DNA of 33,657 nt, taken from CBFDBF01 sp050295355 (GTDB lineage Bacteria; Pseudomonadota; Gammaproteobacteria; Chromatiales; Chromatiaceae). Below are positions 1 to 8,531 of the stretch, one piece after another. Position 1 is the first letter of the stretch. Each line of letters starts with the position of its first letter. Where the stretch lies: NCBI GenBank assembly GCA_050295355.1, contig JBNKPL010000012.1, forward strand, positions 1-33,657, read 5' to 3'. The notes under the pieces are model-generated. The model ran no database searches. It was not told where the DNA came from and saw only the letters and a program-made list of their open reading frames with translations. The translations under genes were made by a program, and so were the position numbers.

Positions 1-108
1 AACTGCCTTTACATCCGCTTTTCCTAACGCGACGCTTTCCGCTCCCGCTTGCCATACGGATTTTGCTAAGATAGTCCGATTTCCATACCCTTGGCGGACC
101 CGGCAACC

Positions 109-1791
109 ATGAACTTCATAAACGGTTTACACTTCAACAACCTGCGCGGCGACATCTACGGCGGCATCACGGCGGCGGTGGTAGCCCTGCCGCTGGCCCT
201 GGCCATGGGGGTATCTTCCGGCGCCGGCCCCATCGCCGGCATGTACGGCGCCATCATGGTGGGCTTTTTCGCCGCCATATTCGGTGGCACGCCAGCCCAG
301 GTATCGGGTCCCACCGGCCCCATGACGGTGGTGATGGCCGCCATCTTCACCCAGTACACCGCCATGTTCCCGGACGACCCCGTCCGTTCCGCGGCCATCG
401 CCTTTACCGTGGTGATTATGGGCGGCCTGTTCCAGATCCTGTTCGGCGTCCTCAAGATCGGCAAATATATCGAGCTGGTGCCCCATCCGGTGGTTTCGGG
501 TTTCATGAGCGGTATCGGGGTCATCATCATCCTGTTGCAGCTGCCGCCGCTGATGGGCTACCCCGCCCAGCCGGGCCCCATGGCCTCCTCCCTGGCGCTG
601 GATGACGCCTTTAATAATATGGTCGGCGACGCCGTTATCCTGGGGCTGATCGCCCTGGCAGTGGTCTACTTTCTGCCCAAGAAAATCAACAAACTGATCC
701 CCTCTCCGCTGCTGGCGCTGATCGTAGGCACCCTCGCCTATATCCTGTTCTTCTCAGACGGCGACGCCTCCATCCTGGGCACCATACCCTCCGGCCTGCC
801 ACATCCGCAGATGCCCACCTTCGAATTGACGCTGGTGCCAAAGATGATCCGGTCGGCCCTGACCCTGGCCGCCCTGGGCGCCATCGACTCCCTGCTCACC
901 TCCCTGGTGGCGGACAACGTGACCCGCACCTATCACAAATCGGACCGTGAACTGATCGGCCAGGGTATCGGCAATACCATCGCCGGTATCTTCGGCGGCC
1001 TGCCCGGCGCCGGCGCCACCATGCGCACCGTGGTCAACATCAAGGCGGGCGGGCAGACCCCCATCTCCGGCGCCCTCCACGCCCTGGTGCTGCTCGCCAT
1101 CGTTCTCGGGGCGGGCGCCTTGGCGGAGAACATCCCCCACGCGGTGCTGGCCGGCATCCTGATCAAGGTGGGCACCGACATCATCGACTGGGACTACCTG
1201 AAGCGTCTGCACATCGCCCCCAAGGCGGGGGTAGCAACCATGCTGGTGGTGCTGCTGGTCACCGTGTTTGTGGATCTGATCATCGCCGTAGCCATCGGCA
1301 TGGCCATGGCGGGCATGATATTCATGAACCGCATGGTGAATCTGCAGCTGAAGAGCATCAGCGCCATCCGCGAGGTGGACCAGGACACCCCGCTCGATGA
1401 GGAAGAGGCGGCGATCCTGGCCGAGGCCAAGGGCCGCATCCTGCTGTTCCACCTTGGCGGCCCCATGAGCTTCGGCGCCGCCAAGGGGATGGCGCGGCAA
1501 CTGGCCCAGTACGACGAGTATGACGTTCTGATCCTGGACCTGACCGATATGCCGCAGATCGACTTCACCGCCACCCGCGCCCTGTTCGACATGGTGCACG
1601 ACGCCCACTCCAGGGGACGCCAGGTGTTCCTGGTGGGCTGCCGCAAACAGGTGTGCTCAATGATGGAGCAACACGGCGTCACCAGCCAGGTGCCCGACGA
1701 TCATCTGGTGGGAGAGCGGATGGACGCCCTCCAATTCGGCCTGCGGTTGTTGAAAGCGCGGCAGGAAGAAACTACCCAGGATACAAGGTGA
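109..1791 (+). CDS. SulP-family anion transporter with STAS domain
   Basis: Inner-membrane SulP (SLC26-like) permease, about 560 residues, the usual family length. The first ~420 residues are a chain of hydrophobic segments with the family's early glycine/proline-rich stretch (PLALAMGVSSGAGPIAGMYG) and a GPTGPM motif. The last ~110 residues form a cytoplasmic STAS domain (LILDLTDMPQIDFTATRALF). SulP members carry sulfate, bicarbonate or other anions; the substrate cannot be read from sequence. I chose the ATG at 109 over an in-frame TTG at 91 because GGCGGA at 93-98 is suitably spaced from the ATG and nothing resembling a Shine-Dalgarno precedes the TTG. The next gene starts 5 nt after the stop, so the two are probably co-transcribed. 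Positions 1-108 show no clear promoter. Confidence 0.93.
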   Translation: MNFINGLHFNNLRGDIYGGITAAVVALPLALAMGVSSGAGPIAGMYGAIMVGFFAAIFGGTPAQVSGPTGPMTVVMAAIFTQYTAMFPDDPVRSAAIAFTVVIMGGLFQILFGVLKIGKYIELVPHPVVSGFMSGIGVIIILLQLPPLMGYPAQPGPMASSLALDDAFNNMVGDAVILGLIALAVVYFLPKKINKLIPSPLLALIVGTLAYILFFSDGDASILGTIPSGLPHPQMPTFELTLVPKMIRSALTLAALGAIDSLLTSLVADNVTRTYHKSDRELIGQGIGNTIAGIFGGLPGAGATMRTVVNIKAGGQTPISGALHALVLLAIVLGAGALAENIPHAVLAGILIKVGTDIIDWDYLKRLHIAPKAGVATMLVVLLVTVFVDLIIAVAIGMAMAGMIFMNRMVNLQLKSISAIREVDQDTPLDEEEAAILAEAKGRILLFHLGGPMSFGAAKGMARQLAQYDEYDVLILDLTDMPQIDFTATRALFDMVHDAHSRGRQVFLVGCRKQVCSMMEQHGVTSQVPDDHLVGERMDALQFGLRLLKARQEETTQDTR

Positions 1792-1796
1792 CCCCC

Positions 1797-3008
1797 ATGC
1801 AGCAGTTCTCCGATCTACTTCGCGTCGATGACCATGGAAAGCCCACCCTTCTGGATGGCGTCCACCCCCTGCCCGACCTGCTGAACCTCTCGGCGGAGGA
1901 GGTGCTGGACGCCTTCCTGCAAAGCCAGCAGCGGGATTTTGAGCAGGTGATCCAGGATCTGGAGAATCCGCAAAATCCCCTGCACCGCATGTTCATCGAA
2001 CTGCGGGAACAGGCGGGAGCGGACAACCCCCTGCAGGCGATCCCCCTGTTCCGCCAGGGCGCCCTGCAGGCGCTGTTTCAGGAGCTGCATGAACATGTCA
2101 TGAAGCACCCGGTGTGGCGCCACCCCTTTTTCCTGCGTTTCTTTGCGGGAGAGTTCGATGAGCAACAATTGAAGGGTTTCGCCCGGCAGTATTTCAACCA
2201 GATCAAGAACACCCGCCAGTGCGTGGCGCTGGCCATGGGCCGCTTCTCCAGCGCCGAGCCCCTGCCCTTCGCGCCCATGCATGAACGTATGTCGGAACTG
2301 GCGCAGATCATCCTCGCCCAGCTCATCGCCGACGAGTACGGCGTGGCCACCCACAGCATCGAGGACTACCCCTCCCTGCACGGCCTGTTCAACTCCACCA
2401 CCCACATCGTGATGTACCGCCACCTGTTCGACGGACTGGGCATCGCCTTCGCGGAGCAGGACGAACCCATGTGGCACGGCGTGGCCGACAACGTGCTCAC
2501 CCAGCGACTGGTGGCGAGCCATCCCGATTTCACCCTGCTGGAATCCCTCGCCTCGGTGGGGCTGGGCATGGAGTGGGGCGTGCCCGAGTTCTTTAGTCTA
2601 TTGTTGGGCGGCGCCATCCGCTGGGCCTGGCAACATGAGGTGCCGCTCACCCAGCAGCACCTGATCGTGCTTATCGCCCATGTGAAATATGACGTACTGC
2701 ACGCCATCTCGGTGATGCTGGTGACCAGCTTCTTCGCCTATGAAGAGGACTATTTCGACCAGATCAAAGGCGCGGTGAACACCCTGATGGCGGCCCGCTA
2801 CGGCATGATGAGCGACCTCTACCGGGGACTATTCGGCGAGGAGTGCAAGGGAATGGAGGGGTCGGACGCCCGCTACCACCTGCGCGACCGCCGCATTGAA
2901 ACCCTCCTGCGGCAGGCGCGCGCCAACATCGCCGACAACGCGGTGGTGGAGAGCGACGCCTATCGGCAGAAGGCGGAAACGCCGTTTATCTTTGCGGAAG
3001 GGATTTAA
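1797..3008 (+). CDS. Haem-oxygenase-like di-iron (iron-containing redox enzyme family) protein
   Basis: Predicted soluble, all-helical protein of 403 residues. Residues ~1-95 are a poorly conserved N-terminal extension; ~100-330 resemble the haem-oxygenase-like fold of the PqqC/TenA/CADD group. Candidate metal ligands are visible: Glu180 in an ADEYG segment with a nearby His (186 or 195), Glu259 in MEWGVPEFF, and the pattern His295-x3-Asp299-x2-His302, which matches the last-helix ligand set of di-iron members such as CADD. Members of this superfamily do O2-dependent oxidations, but I cannot assign a substrate. The frame is open back to 1653 inside the SulP gene; the ATG at 1797 is preferred because AAGGTG at 1785-1790 precedes it and homology-like sequence starts there. 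Its stop overlaps the stop of the convergent DUF945 gene. Confidence 0.75.
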   Translation: MQQFSDLLRVDDHGKPTLLDGVHPLPDLLNLSAEEVLDAFLQSQQRDFEQVIQDLENPQNPLHRMFIELREQAGADNPLQAIPLFRQGALQALFQELHEHVMKHPVWRHPFFLRFFAGEFDEQQLKGFARQYFNQIKNTRQCVALAMGRFSSAEPLPFAPMHERMSELAQIILAQLIADEYGVATHSIEDYPSLHGLFNSTTHIVMYRHLFDGLGIAFAEQDEPMWHGVADNVLTQRLVASHPDFTLLESLASVGLGMEWGVPEFFSLLLGGAIRWAWQHEVPLTQQHLIVLIAHVKYDVLHAISVMLVTSFFAYEEDYFDQIKGAVNTLMAARYGMMSDLYRGLFGEECKGMEGSDARYHLRDRRIETLLRQARANIADNAVVESDAYRQKAETPFIFAEGI

Positions 3009-4534
3009 TCCCCTTTAGTCTCTGCTTTAGCCGGTTCTTCCGGCTGCTCCGCTTCCGGCTGGGCTGGGGCTTCCTCTTCCCCCATCGGCTCTTCCCCCAT
3101 CGGTGCTTCCGGCTCCTCCATCTGCGGCGGCTGCCCGGTGGGCAGGGCAATGGTCTTGCCGTTGACGGTCAGCAAACCGTTGCTGAGTTCACCCGCGGTG
3201 ACCAGATCGCCGCCATCGCGCACCAGCAGTTCCTGCCGCAACAGCCGTTCCAGGGTCTCCTTGCCCTTGGCCTGGGCATAGGTCCGCAGCTTGTCCTCTG
3301 GCAGGTCTTCGATCTCCTCGCCCATCTTGCGGCGCATGGCGATCAGCTGCTGAAGCTCCGCCCGCGCCTGCTGTTCATAAAAGGCCTGGAACAGGGTCTC
3401 GGGCATGCGCAGCGAACCGTGCATCTTCAACTTGCCGAGGACCACCGGGGCGTTCATGATCTCGTCCGCTTTCAGACCCAGCGGCTGAACAAAAAAGTCC
3501 CCCTTGATGGTGCCCTCAGGCGTTTCCGCCCGAAACCGTTTTACCGCCAGGGTCGGATCTTGCTGTAGCAGTTCAGCGGCGGTCTCCATCATGGCGCCCA
3601 TGGCCGCCATGGTGCGCTCCCCATCGGTCATGGGTTTGGCATTAAGCTCATCCATGGCGCGCTGCATCTTGGCCAGTGCGGCGGCCGATAGTTTGTCGGC
3701 CACGATCTCGAGCTCCGCCGGTCCATACTGCGCTTCTTCCACCTGCACCGACTGCAGGGCGTAGAGAACGGCAAACCGGACCTGGCCGTTGTCGGCGCCG
3801 CTCTCCACACTGATCTTGAAACCATCGAGATTCACGTCGGTCTCTTTTTGCGGATCCTTCAGTTCCAGGCGCTTCACCTCGAACAGCACATCGCCCAACA
3901 TCAGGCCGTCCGTACCCTTTTGGGTATTGGAGGTGAGGACCGCCTCTTCCAGCTGAAAGCGCTGCCCTTCCGCTCCGCTCATCTGCAGCTGCGGCAGACG
4001 CAGATCCAGCGCGATGCTGGAAAAACCGGCATTGAAAGAGAGCGAGCCGGTCAGGCCGTCGAACTGCACGCCGGGACGTCCCGCACTTGGCTCGGAGCGG
4101 AGTTGCGGCAAATCGATATCCGCAAGGCCACTGCCATCCATATGGATCCGGGTGCGGAACAGCTTGGTGGCTTCGCCCGGAAACAGGGAGACTCCGTCCT
4201 GGGAAACCACCTCGGTGGCGATTTCGGCCACCATGATCCCGCCATCGTCGGCGCTGAGAGGACCGTGGGTGATATCGCTGCGCAGTCCGAAGCGCAGTTC
4301 GGAGGCCTCTACCTCGCCGGAGGCGGCGGGTTTGGCCACAGGAAGTCGTAGCTGGGTTTCCGCCCGGGAGCGAAACCAGCCGCGCTGATATTCACTCTCC
4401 ACCACTTCAAATCCGCCGCGGGTCAAATGCGCCAACACCCCCTGATAACGCGCTTCGGCCTGATAGCCCACCACGGCCGGCACGGCGAGGGCGCCAACCA
4501 CCAATATCACCAGCACGATAAGAAATTTTTTCAT
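3005..4534 (-). CDS. YdgA-like DUF945 family protein
   Basis: 509-residue protein starting with a single N-terminal hydrophobic segment (KKFLIVLVILVVGALAVPAV), so it is anchored in or exported across the inner membrane. The early GYQAEARYQ and ESEYQRGWFRSRAETQL segments are typical of DUF945 (E. coli YdgA-like), whose members have a repetitive beta-rich periplasmic body and no settled function. The C-terminal ~45 residues form a low-complexity Pro/Glu tail with a doubled PMGEE unit, probably disordered. Its TAA (complement of 3005-3007) overlaps the TAA of the convergent upstream gene, leaving no room for a terminator. dxs lies 52 nt upstream on the same strand, so co-transcription is possible. 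Confidence 0.85.
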   Translation of the reverse strand: MKKFLIVLVILVVGALAVPAVVGYQAEARYQGVLAHLTRGGFEVVESEYQRGWFRSRAETQLRLPVAKPAASGEVEASELRFGLRSDITHGPLSADDGGIMVAEIATEVVSQDGVSLFPGEATKLFRTRIHMDGSGLADIDLPQLRSEPSAGRPGVQFDGLTGSLSFNAGFSSIALDLRLPQLQMSGAEGQRFQLEEAVLTSNTQKGTDGLMLGDVLFEVKRLELKDPQKETDVNLDGFKISVESGADNGQVRFAVLYALQSVQVEEAQYGPAELEIVADKLSAAALAKMQRAMDELNAKPMTDGERTMAAMGAMMETAAELLQQDPTLAVKRFRAETPEGTIKGDFFVQPLGLKADEIMNAPVVLGKLKMHGSLRMPETLFQAFYEQQARAELQQLIAMRRKMGEEIEDLPEDKLRTYAQAKGKETLERLLRQELLVRDGGDLVTAGELSNGLLTVNGKTIALPTGQPPQMEEPEAPMGEEPMGEEEAPAQPEAEQPEEPAKAETKGD

Positions 4535-4586
4535 GGGTCCTGTTATTACCTTTATTTACTTTCCTGGATAATCGCCACAAAGCGGC

Positions 4587-6470
4587 TCATTTTACGGATA
4601 CGGCCTTGGCGGCGCTTGGGCCCAGCCGTTCGCGCACCGCATGGAGGATACCATCCGTGTCGAGACCGCACTCCCGCAACTGCTCCCTGGAACTGGCCTG
4701 ATCGAGAAACCGGTCAGGCAGCCCCAGATTCAGGAGCTGGACCGTATGGCCGGCCTCCGCCAGCAGCTCGTTCACCGCCGAACCCGCGCCGCCCTGAATC
4801 ACATTCTCTTCGATGGTGACCAGCAGCCGGTGGTTCCCGGCCAGGCGCAGCACAAGCTCTTCATCCAGCGGTTTGACAAAGCGCATGTTGACCACCGTGG
4901 CGTTGAGCTTTTCGGCCGCTTCCAGCGCGGGCGCCAGCATGCTGCCGAAGGCCAGCAGGGCCACTTCCGCCCCTTCCCGCCGAACCTCGCCCCGGCCCAG
5001 CGGCAGGGTGGACAGCGCTTTGCCCGCGGCAACGCCGGGGCCGCTTCCGCGAGGATAGCGCACCAGCGCCGGTCCTTCATGCTCATAGGCGGTCTGCAAC
5101 ATGCAGCGGCATTCGTGCTCGTCCGCCGGCGCCATCACCACCATATTGGGCAGGCTGCGCGCATAACTGAGATCGAAGCTGCCCGCATGGGTAGGCCCGT
5201 CCTCGCCCACCTGGCCGGCCCGGTCCACCGCCAGGGTCACGTCCAGATTTTGCAGGGCGATATCGTGGGCCAACTGATCGTAGGCCCGCTGCAGGAAGGT
5301 GGAGTAGATGGCCACCACCGGCTTCAGCCCCTCGCACGCCATGCCGGCGGCAAAGGTCAGGGCGTGCTCTTCGGCGATGCCCACATCGAAATAGCGGCCC
5401 GGGAACTCGGCGGCGAAACGGGTCAGACCGGAGCCTTCGCACATGGCCGGGGTGATCCCGACCAGGCGTGTATCGTTGCCGGCCGCATCACAGAGCCAAT
5501 CGCCGAACACCTGGGTATAGGTGGGACTGCTGGAGCGTTTCTTGACCTCCCCCGTCTCCGGGTCGAAGGGCGGAATGCCGTGATAGAAAGAGGGATTCCC
5601 CTCGGCGGGGGCATAGCCCTTGCCCTTCAGGGTGGAGATGTGCAGCAGCCGGGGGCCGTGCATCTCTTTCATGTTACCCAGGGTGGTAATCAGGGTATCG
5701 AGATCGTGGCCGTCGATGGGGCCGATGTAGTTAAAGCCCAGCTCCTCGAACAGGGTGCCCGGCAGCACCATGCCCTTCATGTGCTCTTCCCAGCGCTCCA
5801 CGAAATGGCTGAGATGGGGCATGTTCTTGAGGGCGGACTTCCCGCCTTCCCGCACACGGGTGTAGAACTTGCCGGACAGCAGCCGCGCCAGATGGTTGCG
5901 GAAGGCGCCCACCGGGTCCGAGATGGACATGTCGTTGTCGTTGACCACCACCAGCAGGTCGAGATCGAGGGCCCCGGCATGGTTCAGCGCCTCAAAGGCC
6001 ATGCCCCCGCCCATGGCGGCGTCTCCGATCACCGCCACCACCTGGCGACTCTCGCCCTTCTGTTTCGCCGCCGCCGCCATACCCAGGGCGGCGCTGATGG
6101 AGGTGCTGGCGTGGCCGGCGCCGAAGGCGTCGTAAGGGCTCTCCGCGCGTTTGGGAAAGCCGGCCAGGCCGTCTTTCTTGCGCAGCTCCTTCATCCGCTC
6201 CCGGCGGCCGGTGAGAATCTTGTGGGGATAGGCCTGGTGTCCCACATCCCAGACCAGCCGGTCTTGCGGGGTGTTGAACACATGATGCAGGGCGATGGTC
6301 AGCTCCACCACCCCCAGCCCAGCGGCCAGGTGGCCGCCAGTGCGGGAAACCGTATCGATGAGAAAGTGGCGCAACTCATCCGCCAGTTGGGACAACTGCT
6401 TCAGCTCCAGCTGCCGCAGGTCTTCGGGCAGATGGATCTCGTCCAACAGAGGATAGTTTGTCTCGGCCAT
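4587..6470 (-). CDS. dxs: 1-deoxy-D-xylulose-5-phosphate synthase
   Basis: Cytosolic thiamine-diphosphate enzyme joining pyruvate and glyceraldehyde-3-phosphate to give DXP, the first step of the MEP isoprenoid pathway and a source for thiamine and pyridoxal. It has 627 residues, as expected. Visible are the active-site histidines in SRTGGHLAAGLG (His47) and DVGHQAYPHKILTGR (His78), the ThDP/Mg motif near 149-177, the catalytic Glu in VGIAEEHALTFAAGMA, and the C-terminal transketolase-like region. The ThDP motif reads GDA rather than the usual GDG. The frame extends upstream to 6632, but the ATG at 6470 gives the conserved N-terminus and has a GAAG-type ribosome site. Divergent from aroG across 160 nt. 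Confidence 0.97.
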   Translation of the reverse strand: MAETNYPLLDEIHLPEDLRQLELKQLSQLADELRHFLIDTVSRTGGHLAAGLGVVELTIALHHVFNTPQDRLVWDVGHQAYPHKILTGRRERMKELRKKDGLAGFPKRAESPYDAFGAGHASTSISAALGMAAAAKQKGESRQVVAVIGDAAMGGGMAFEALNHAGALDLDLLVVVNDNDMSISDPVGAFRNHLARLLSGKFYTRVREGGKSALKNMPHLSHFVERWEEHMKGMVLPGTLFEELGFNYIGPIDGHDLDTLITTLGNMKEMHGPRLLHISTLKGKGYAPAEGNPSFYHGIPPFDPETGEVKKRSSSPTYTQVFGDWLCDAAGNDTRLVGITPAMCEGSGLTRFAAEFPGRYFDVGIAEEHALTFAAGMACEGLKPVVAIYSTFLQRAYDQLAHDIALQNLDVTLAVDRAGQVGEDGPTHAGSFDLSYARSLPNMVVMAPADEHECRCMLQTAYEHEGPALVRYPRGSGPGVAAGKALSTLPLGRGEVRREGAEVALLAFGSMLAPALEAAEKLNATVVNMRFVKPLDEELVLRLAGNHRLLVTIEENVIQGGAGSAVNELLAEAGHTVQLLNLGLPDRFLDQASSREQLRECGLDTDGILHAVRERLGPSAAKAVSVK

Positions 6471-6630
6471 CTCGACTTCTTGGAAAACCCGTTTTTGCGA
6501 CACTAAAGGAATTAATTTTACCTCAACATCCACCCCACCGCTGGAAAAATCCGCCCGCTGTTCTCGGGGGAAATGGATTTCTTCGCCGTTGCGTGCCAAA
6601 GTTCCCCTATTCAACAGGATCTTTGGCAAC

Positions 6631-7689
6631 ATGACTTACCTAACCGACGACCTGCGTATTCGGGAGATGAAGGAGCTGATCTCTCCCGATCGGCTGATCA
6701 ACGATCTCCCCATCACAGACGCCGCCGCCGCTACGGTCTACCGGGCGCGTCAGTCCATCCATCACATCCTGCGCGATGAGGATGACCGCCTGCTGGTGGT
6801 GATCGGCCCCTGCTCGGTGCACGATCCCGACGCGGCGCGGGAGTACGCTTCCAGACTGCGGCCCATGATTGAGGAGCTGCAAGAGGATCTGCTGATCGTG
6901 ATGCGGGTCTATTTCGAAAAACCCCGCACCACCGTAGGCTGGAAGGGCTTGATCAACGACCCCGATCTGAACGGCACCTTCCACATCAACCGCGGCCTGC
7001 ATCTGGCGCGCGAACTGCTGCTGGACGTGAACACCCTCGGGGTCCCGGCGGGCACCGAGTACCTGGACCCCATCAGCCCGCAGTATGTGGCCGACCTCAT
7101 CAGCTGGGGCGCCATCGGGGCGCGCACCACCGAGAGCCAGGTCCACCGCGAGCTGGCTTCCGGCCTCTCCTGTCCCGTCGGCTTCAAGAACGCCACCACA
7201 GGCAGTCTGCAGGTGGCGCTGGACGCCATCCGCTCCGCCTCCCAGCCCCACCACTTTCTGTCCGTCACCAAAGGGGGCCACTCCGCCATCTTCTCCACCG
7301 CGGGCAACGAGGACTGCCATGTAATCCTGCGCGGCGGCAGCCGTCCCAACTACGACACGGAGAGCATCAACATCGCCGCCGAAGAGATGGAAAAGGCGGG
7401 GATCAATCCGCGCATGATGATCGACTTTAGTCATGCCAACAGCCGCAAACGGCACGAAAAGCAGCTGGATATTGGTATGGACGTGGCCGGTCAGATCGCC
7501 CGTGGCGACCGGCGCATCATGGGGGTAATGATTGAAAGCAACCTGGTGGCGGGCAGCCAGACCTGGCGCGAAGGCGGGGATCTGGTTTACGGGCAGAGCA
7601 TCACCGATGCCTGCATCGGCTGGAATGAGAGTGAATCCCTGCTGCGGTTACTGGCGGAGGCGGTGGAGGTGCGGCGGGAGCATCTTTGA
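6631..7689 (+). CDS. aroG: 3-deoxy-7-phosphoheptulonate (DAHP) synthase, class I
   Basis: Condenses phosphoenolpyruvate with erythrose-4-phosphate, the entry to the shikimate pathway. 352 residues. The sequence follows E. coli AroG closely from the N-terminus (DDLRIREMKELISP) through VVIGPCSVHDPDAA, VYFEKPRTTVGWKGLINDP, GAIGARTTESQVHRELASG and MIDFSHANS to SITDACIGW. The N-terminus looks more like AroG than AroF, but which amino acid inhibits this isoenzyme cannot be settled by eye. The ATG at 6631 is preferred over the TTG at 6589: it has an AGGAT ribosome site at 6616-6620 and gives the canonical N-terminus. The gene is followed by the first dispersed repeat. Confidence 0.95.
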   Translation: MTYLTDDLRIREMKELISPDRLINDLPITDAAAATVYRARQSIHHILRDEDDRLLVVIGPCSVHDPDAAREYASRLRPMIEELQEDLLIVMRVYFEKPRTTVGWKGLINDPDLNGTFHINRGLHLARELLLDVNTLGVPAGTEYLDPISPQYVADLISWGAIGARTTESQVHRELASGLSCPVGFKNATTGSLQVALDAIRSASQPHHFLSVTKGGHSAIFSTAGNEDCHVILRGGSRPNYDTESINIAAEEMEKAGINPRMMIDFSHANSRKRHEKQLDIGMDVAGQIARGDRRIMGVMIESNLVAGSQTWREGGDLVYGQSITDACIGWNESESLLRLLAEAVEVRREHL

Positions 7690-7696
7690 ATTCATA

Positions 7697-7890
7697 GCCA
7701 CAGAGAACAACACAGAGGTCACAGAGAGAATTTACGAGTTTTCTTAGCCTCTGCGGCCTCTGCGGCCTCTGCGGCAAAAAATACAGGCTTTGCAGCCGTA
7801 GATTCAAACCTTACCGAAGCTGACCCCCTCGCAAGCGGTGGGGCAGGGCCCCACCCTACAAAATCCATCAGCCTCTGTGCCCTCTGTGGC
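7697..7890. repeat. Dispersed CACAGAG inverted-repeat locus A
   Basis: This 206-nt convergent gap between aroG and the Sel1 gene holds no ORF worth calling. A left arm at 7697-7727 has CACAGAG-type words spaced about 9-12 nt apart. Two right-arm blocks follow: 7747-7775, a tandem triplication of GCCTCTGCG, and 7871-7890, GCCTCTGTGCCCTCTGTGGC. The right arms are reverse complements of the left-arm theme. The last block ends 5 nt from the stop codon of the Sel1 gene. The same arms recur at 15248-15317 and 21265-21395. Confidence 0.8.
7836..7860 (-). repeat. GC-rich palindromic element shared with locus C
   Basis: Contains a perfect 8-bp inverted repeat GGTGGGGC/GCCCCACC with a 3-nt loop. The reverse complement of these 25 nt matches 21219-21243 at about 21 positions (common core TGGGGCCCTGC). 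Both copies sit inside a CACAGAG repeat locus, suggesting a composite dispersed element. Confidence 0.6.
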
Positions 7891-7895
7891 AATAA

Positions 7896-8342
7896 TTAAA
7901 CTTCATCAAAACCCGCGGCCCGGTACCAACGCTTGGCCTCTTCCGGGTCTTTATCCACCCCCTTGCCCTCTTCGTACATCATGGCCAGGGTGGTCATGGA
8001 GCCGATCATCTCCTGCTCGGCCGCTTTCTTGAACCACTCCACCGCCTTGGCGGCGTTCTGGGGCGCGCAATCCCCCTCCATGTACATGTAACCCAGGCCG
8101 TGTTGGGCGAAGGGCAGACCGGCCTCGGCCGCCGCCTTCATGTATTTGTAGGCCATCAATTCGTTGCGCACGATGCCGAGACCGTTCTGGGCCATGACGG
8201 CCATGCGGTACTGGGCCTCGGGATTACCCAGATCCGCCAGGGGTGACAACAGTTTGGCGGCGTCGCCGAAATATTTGGCCTCGAAGGCGGATATCCCGCT
8301 CGCCAGATCCATGTTGCCCGGCTTGTCGATATTGCTGCTCAT
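7896..8342 (-). CDS. Sel1-repeat (tetratricopeptide-like) protein
   Basis: 148-residue protein with no signal peptide or membrane segment, so probably cytosolic. It consists of about three Sel1-like repeats of ~36 residues with the hallmark AxxxLGxMYxxGxGVxxDxxxAxxWYxxAA pattern: NPEAQYRMAVMAQNGLGI, PFAQHGLGYMYMEGD and IGSMTTLAMMYEEGKGVD followed by AKRWYRAAG. Sel1 repeats form alpha/alpha solenoids that mediate protein contacts; the partner is unknown. GGGAG sits 7 nt before the ATG. It is divergent from slt across a 189-nt AT-rich region. Confidence 0.85.
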   Translation of the reverse strand: MSSNIDKPGNMDLASGISAFEAKYFGDAAKLLSPLADLGNPEAQYRMAVMAQNGLGIVRNELMAYKYMKAAAEAGLPFAQHGLGYMYMEGDCAPQNAAKAVEWFKKAAEQEMIGSMTTLAMMYEEGKGVDKDPEEAKRWYRAAGFDEV

Positions 8343-8442
8343 GGGTTACTCCCGAAAATGACTTCTGCCTGAATATTTTATGTAGAATCAACAGTATGGT
8401 GACGGCGGGGAATTTTTCAACTCATAAATCTTATGATTCAAG

Positions 8443-8473
8443 CTTACATATCTCTTATAAGCTGTTGTATAAT
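8443..8473 (+). promoter_or_regulatory. Candidate sigma-70 promoter for slt
   Basis: The 189-nt divergent gap 8343-8531 is far richer in A+T than its surroundings. It has a perfect TATAAT at 8468-8473 and a weak CTTACA -35 match at 8443-8448 (19-nt spacing). A GCTTACA/TATAAGC inverted repeat lies just upstream of the -10. Position and orientation suit slt. Confidence 0.45.
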
Positions 8474-8531
8474 CGAACTGTTTTTTGGCAGGATCGAATA
8501 ATCACCAACACACTGGACGCGGATTAATCGA

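Noticed and set aside
4641..6506. Long open frame (621 codons) on the + strand opposite dxs
   Set aside because: It is antisense to a clear dxs, rich in His/Gln/Gly/Arg as expected for a shadow frame of GC-rich coding DNA, and resembles no protein family.
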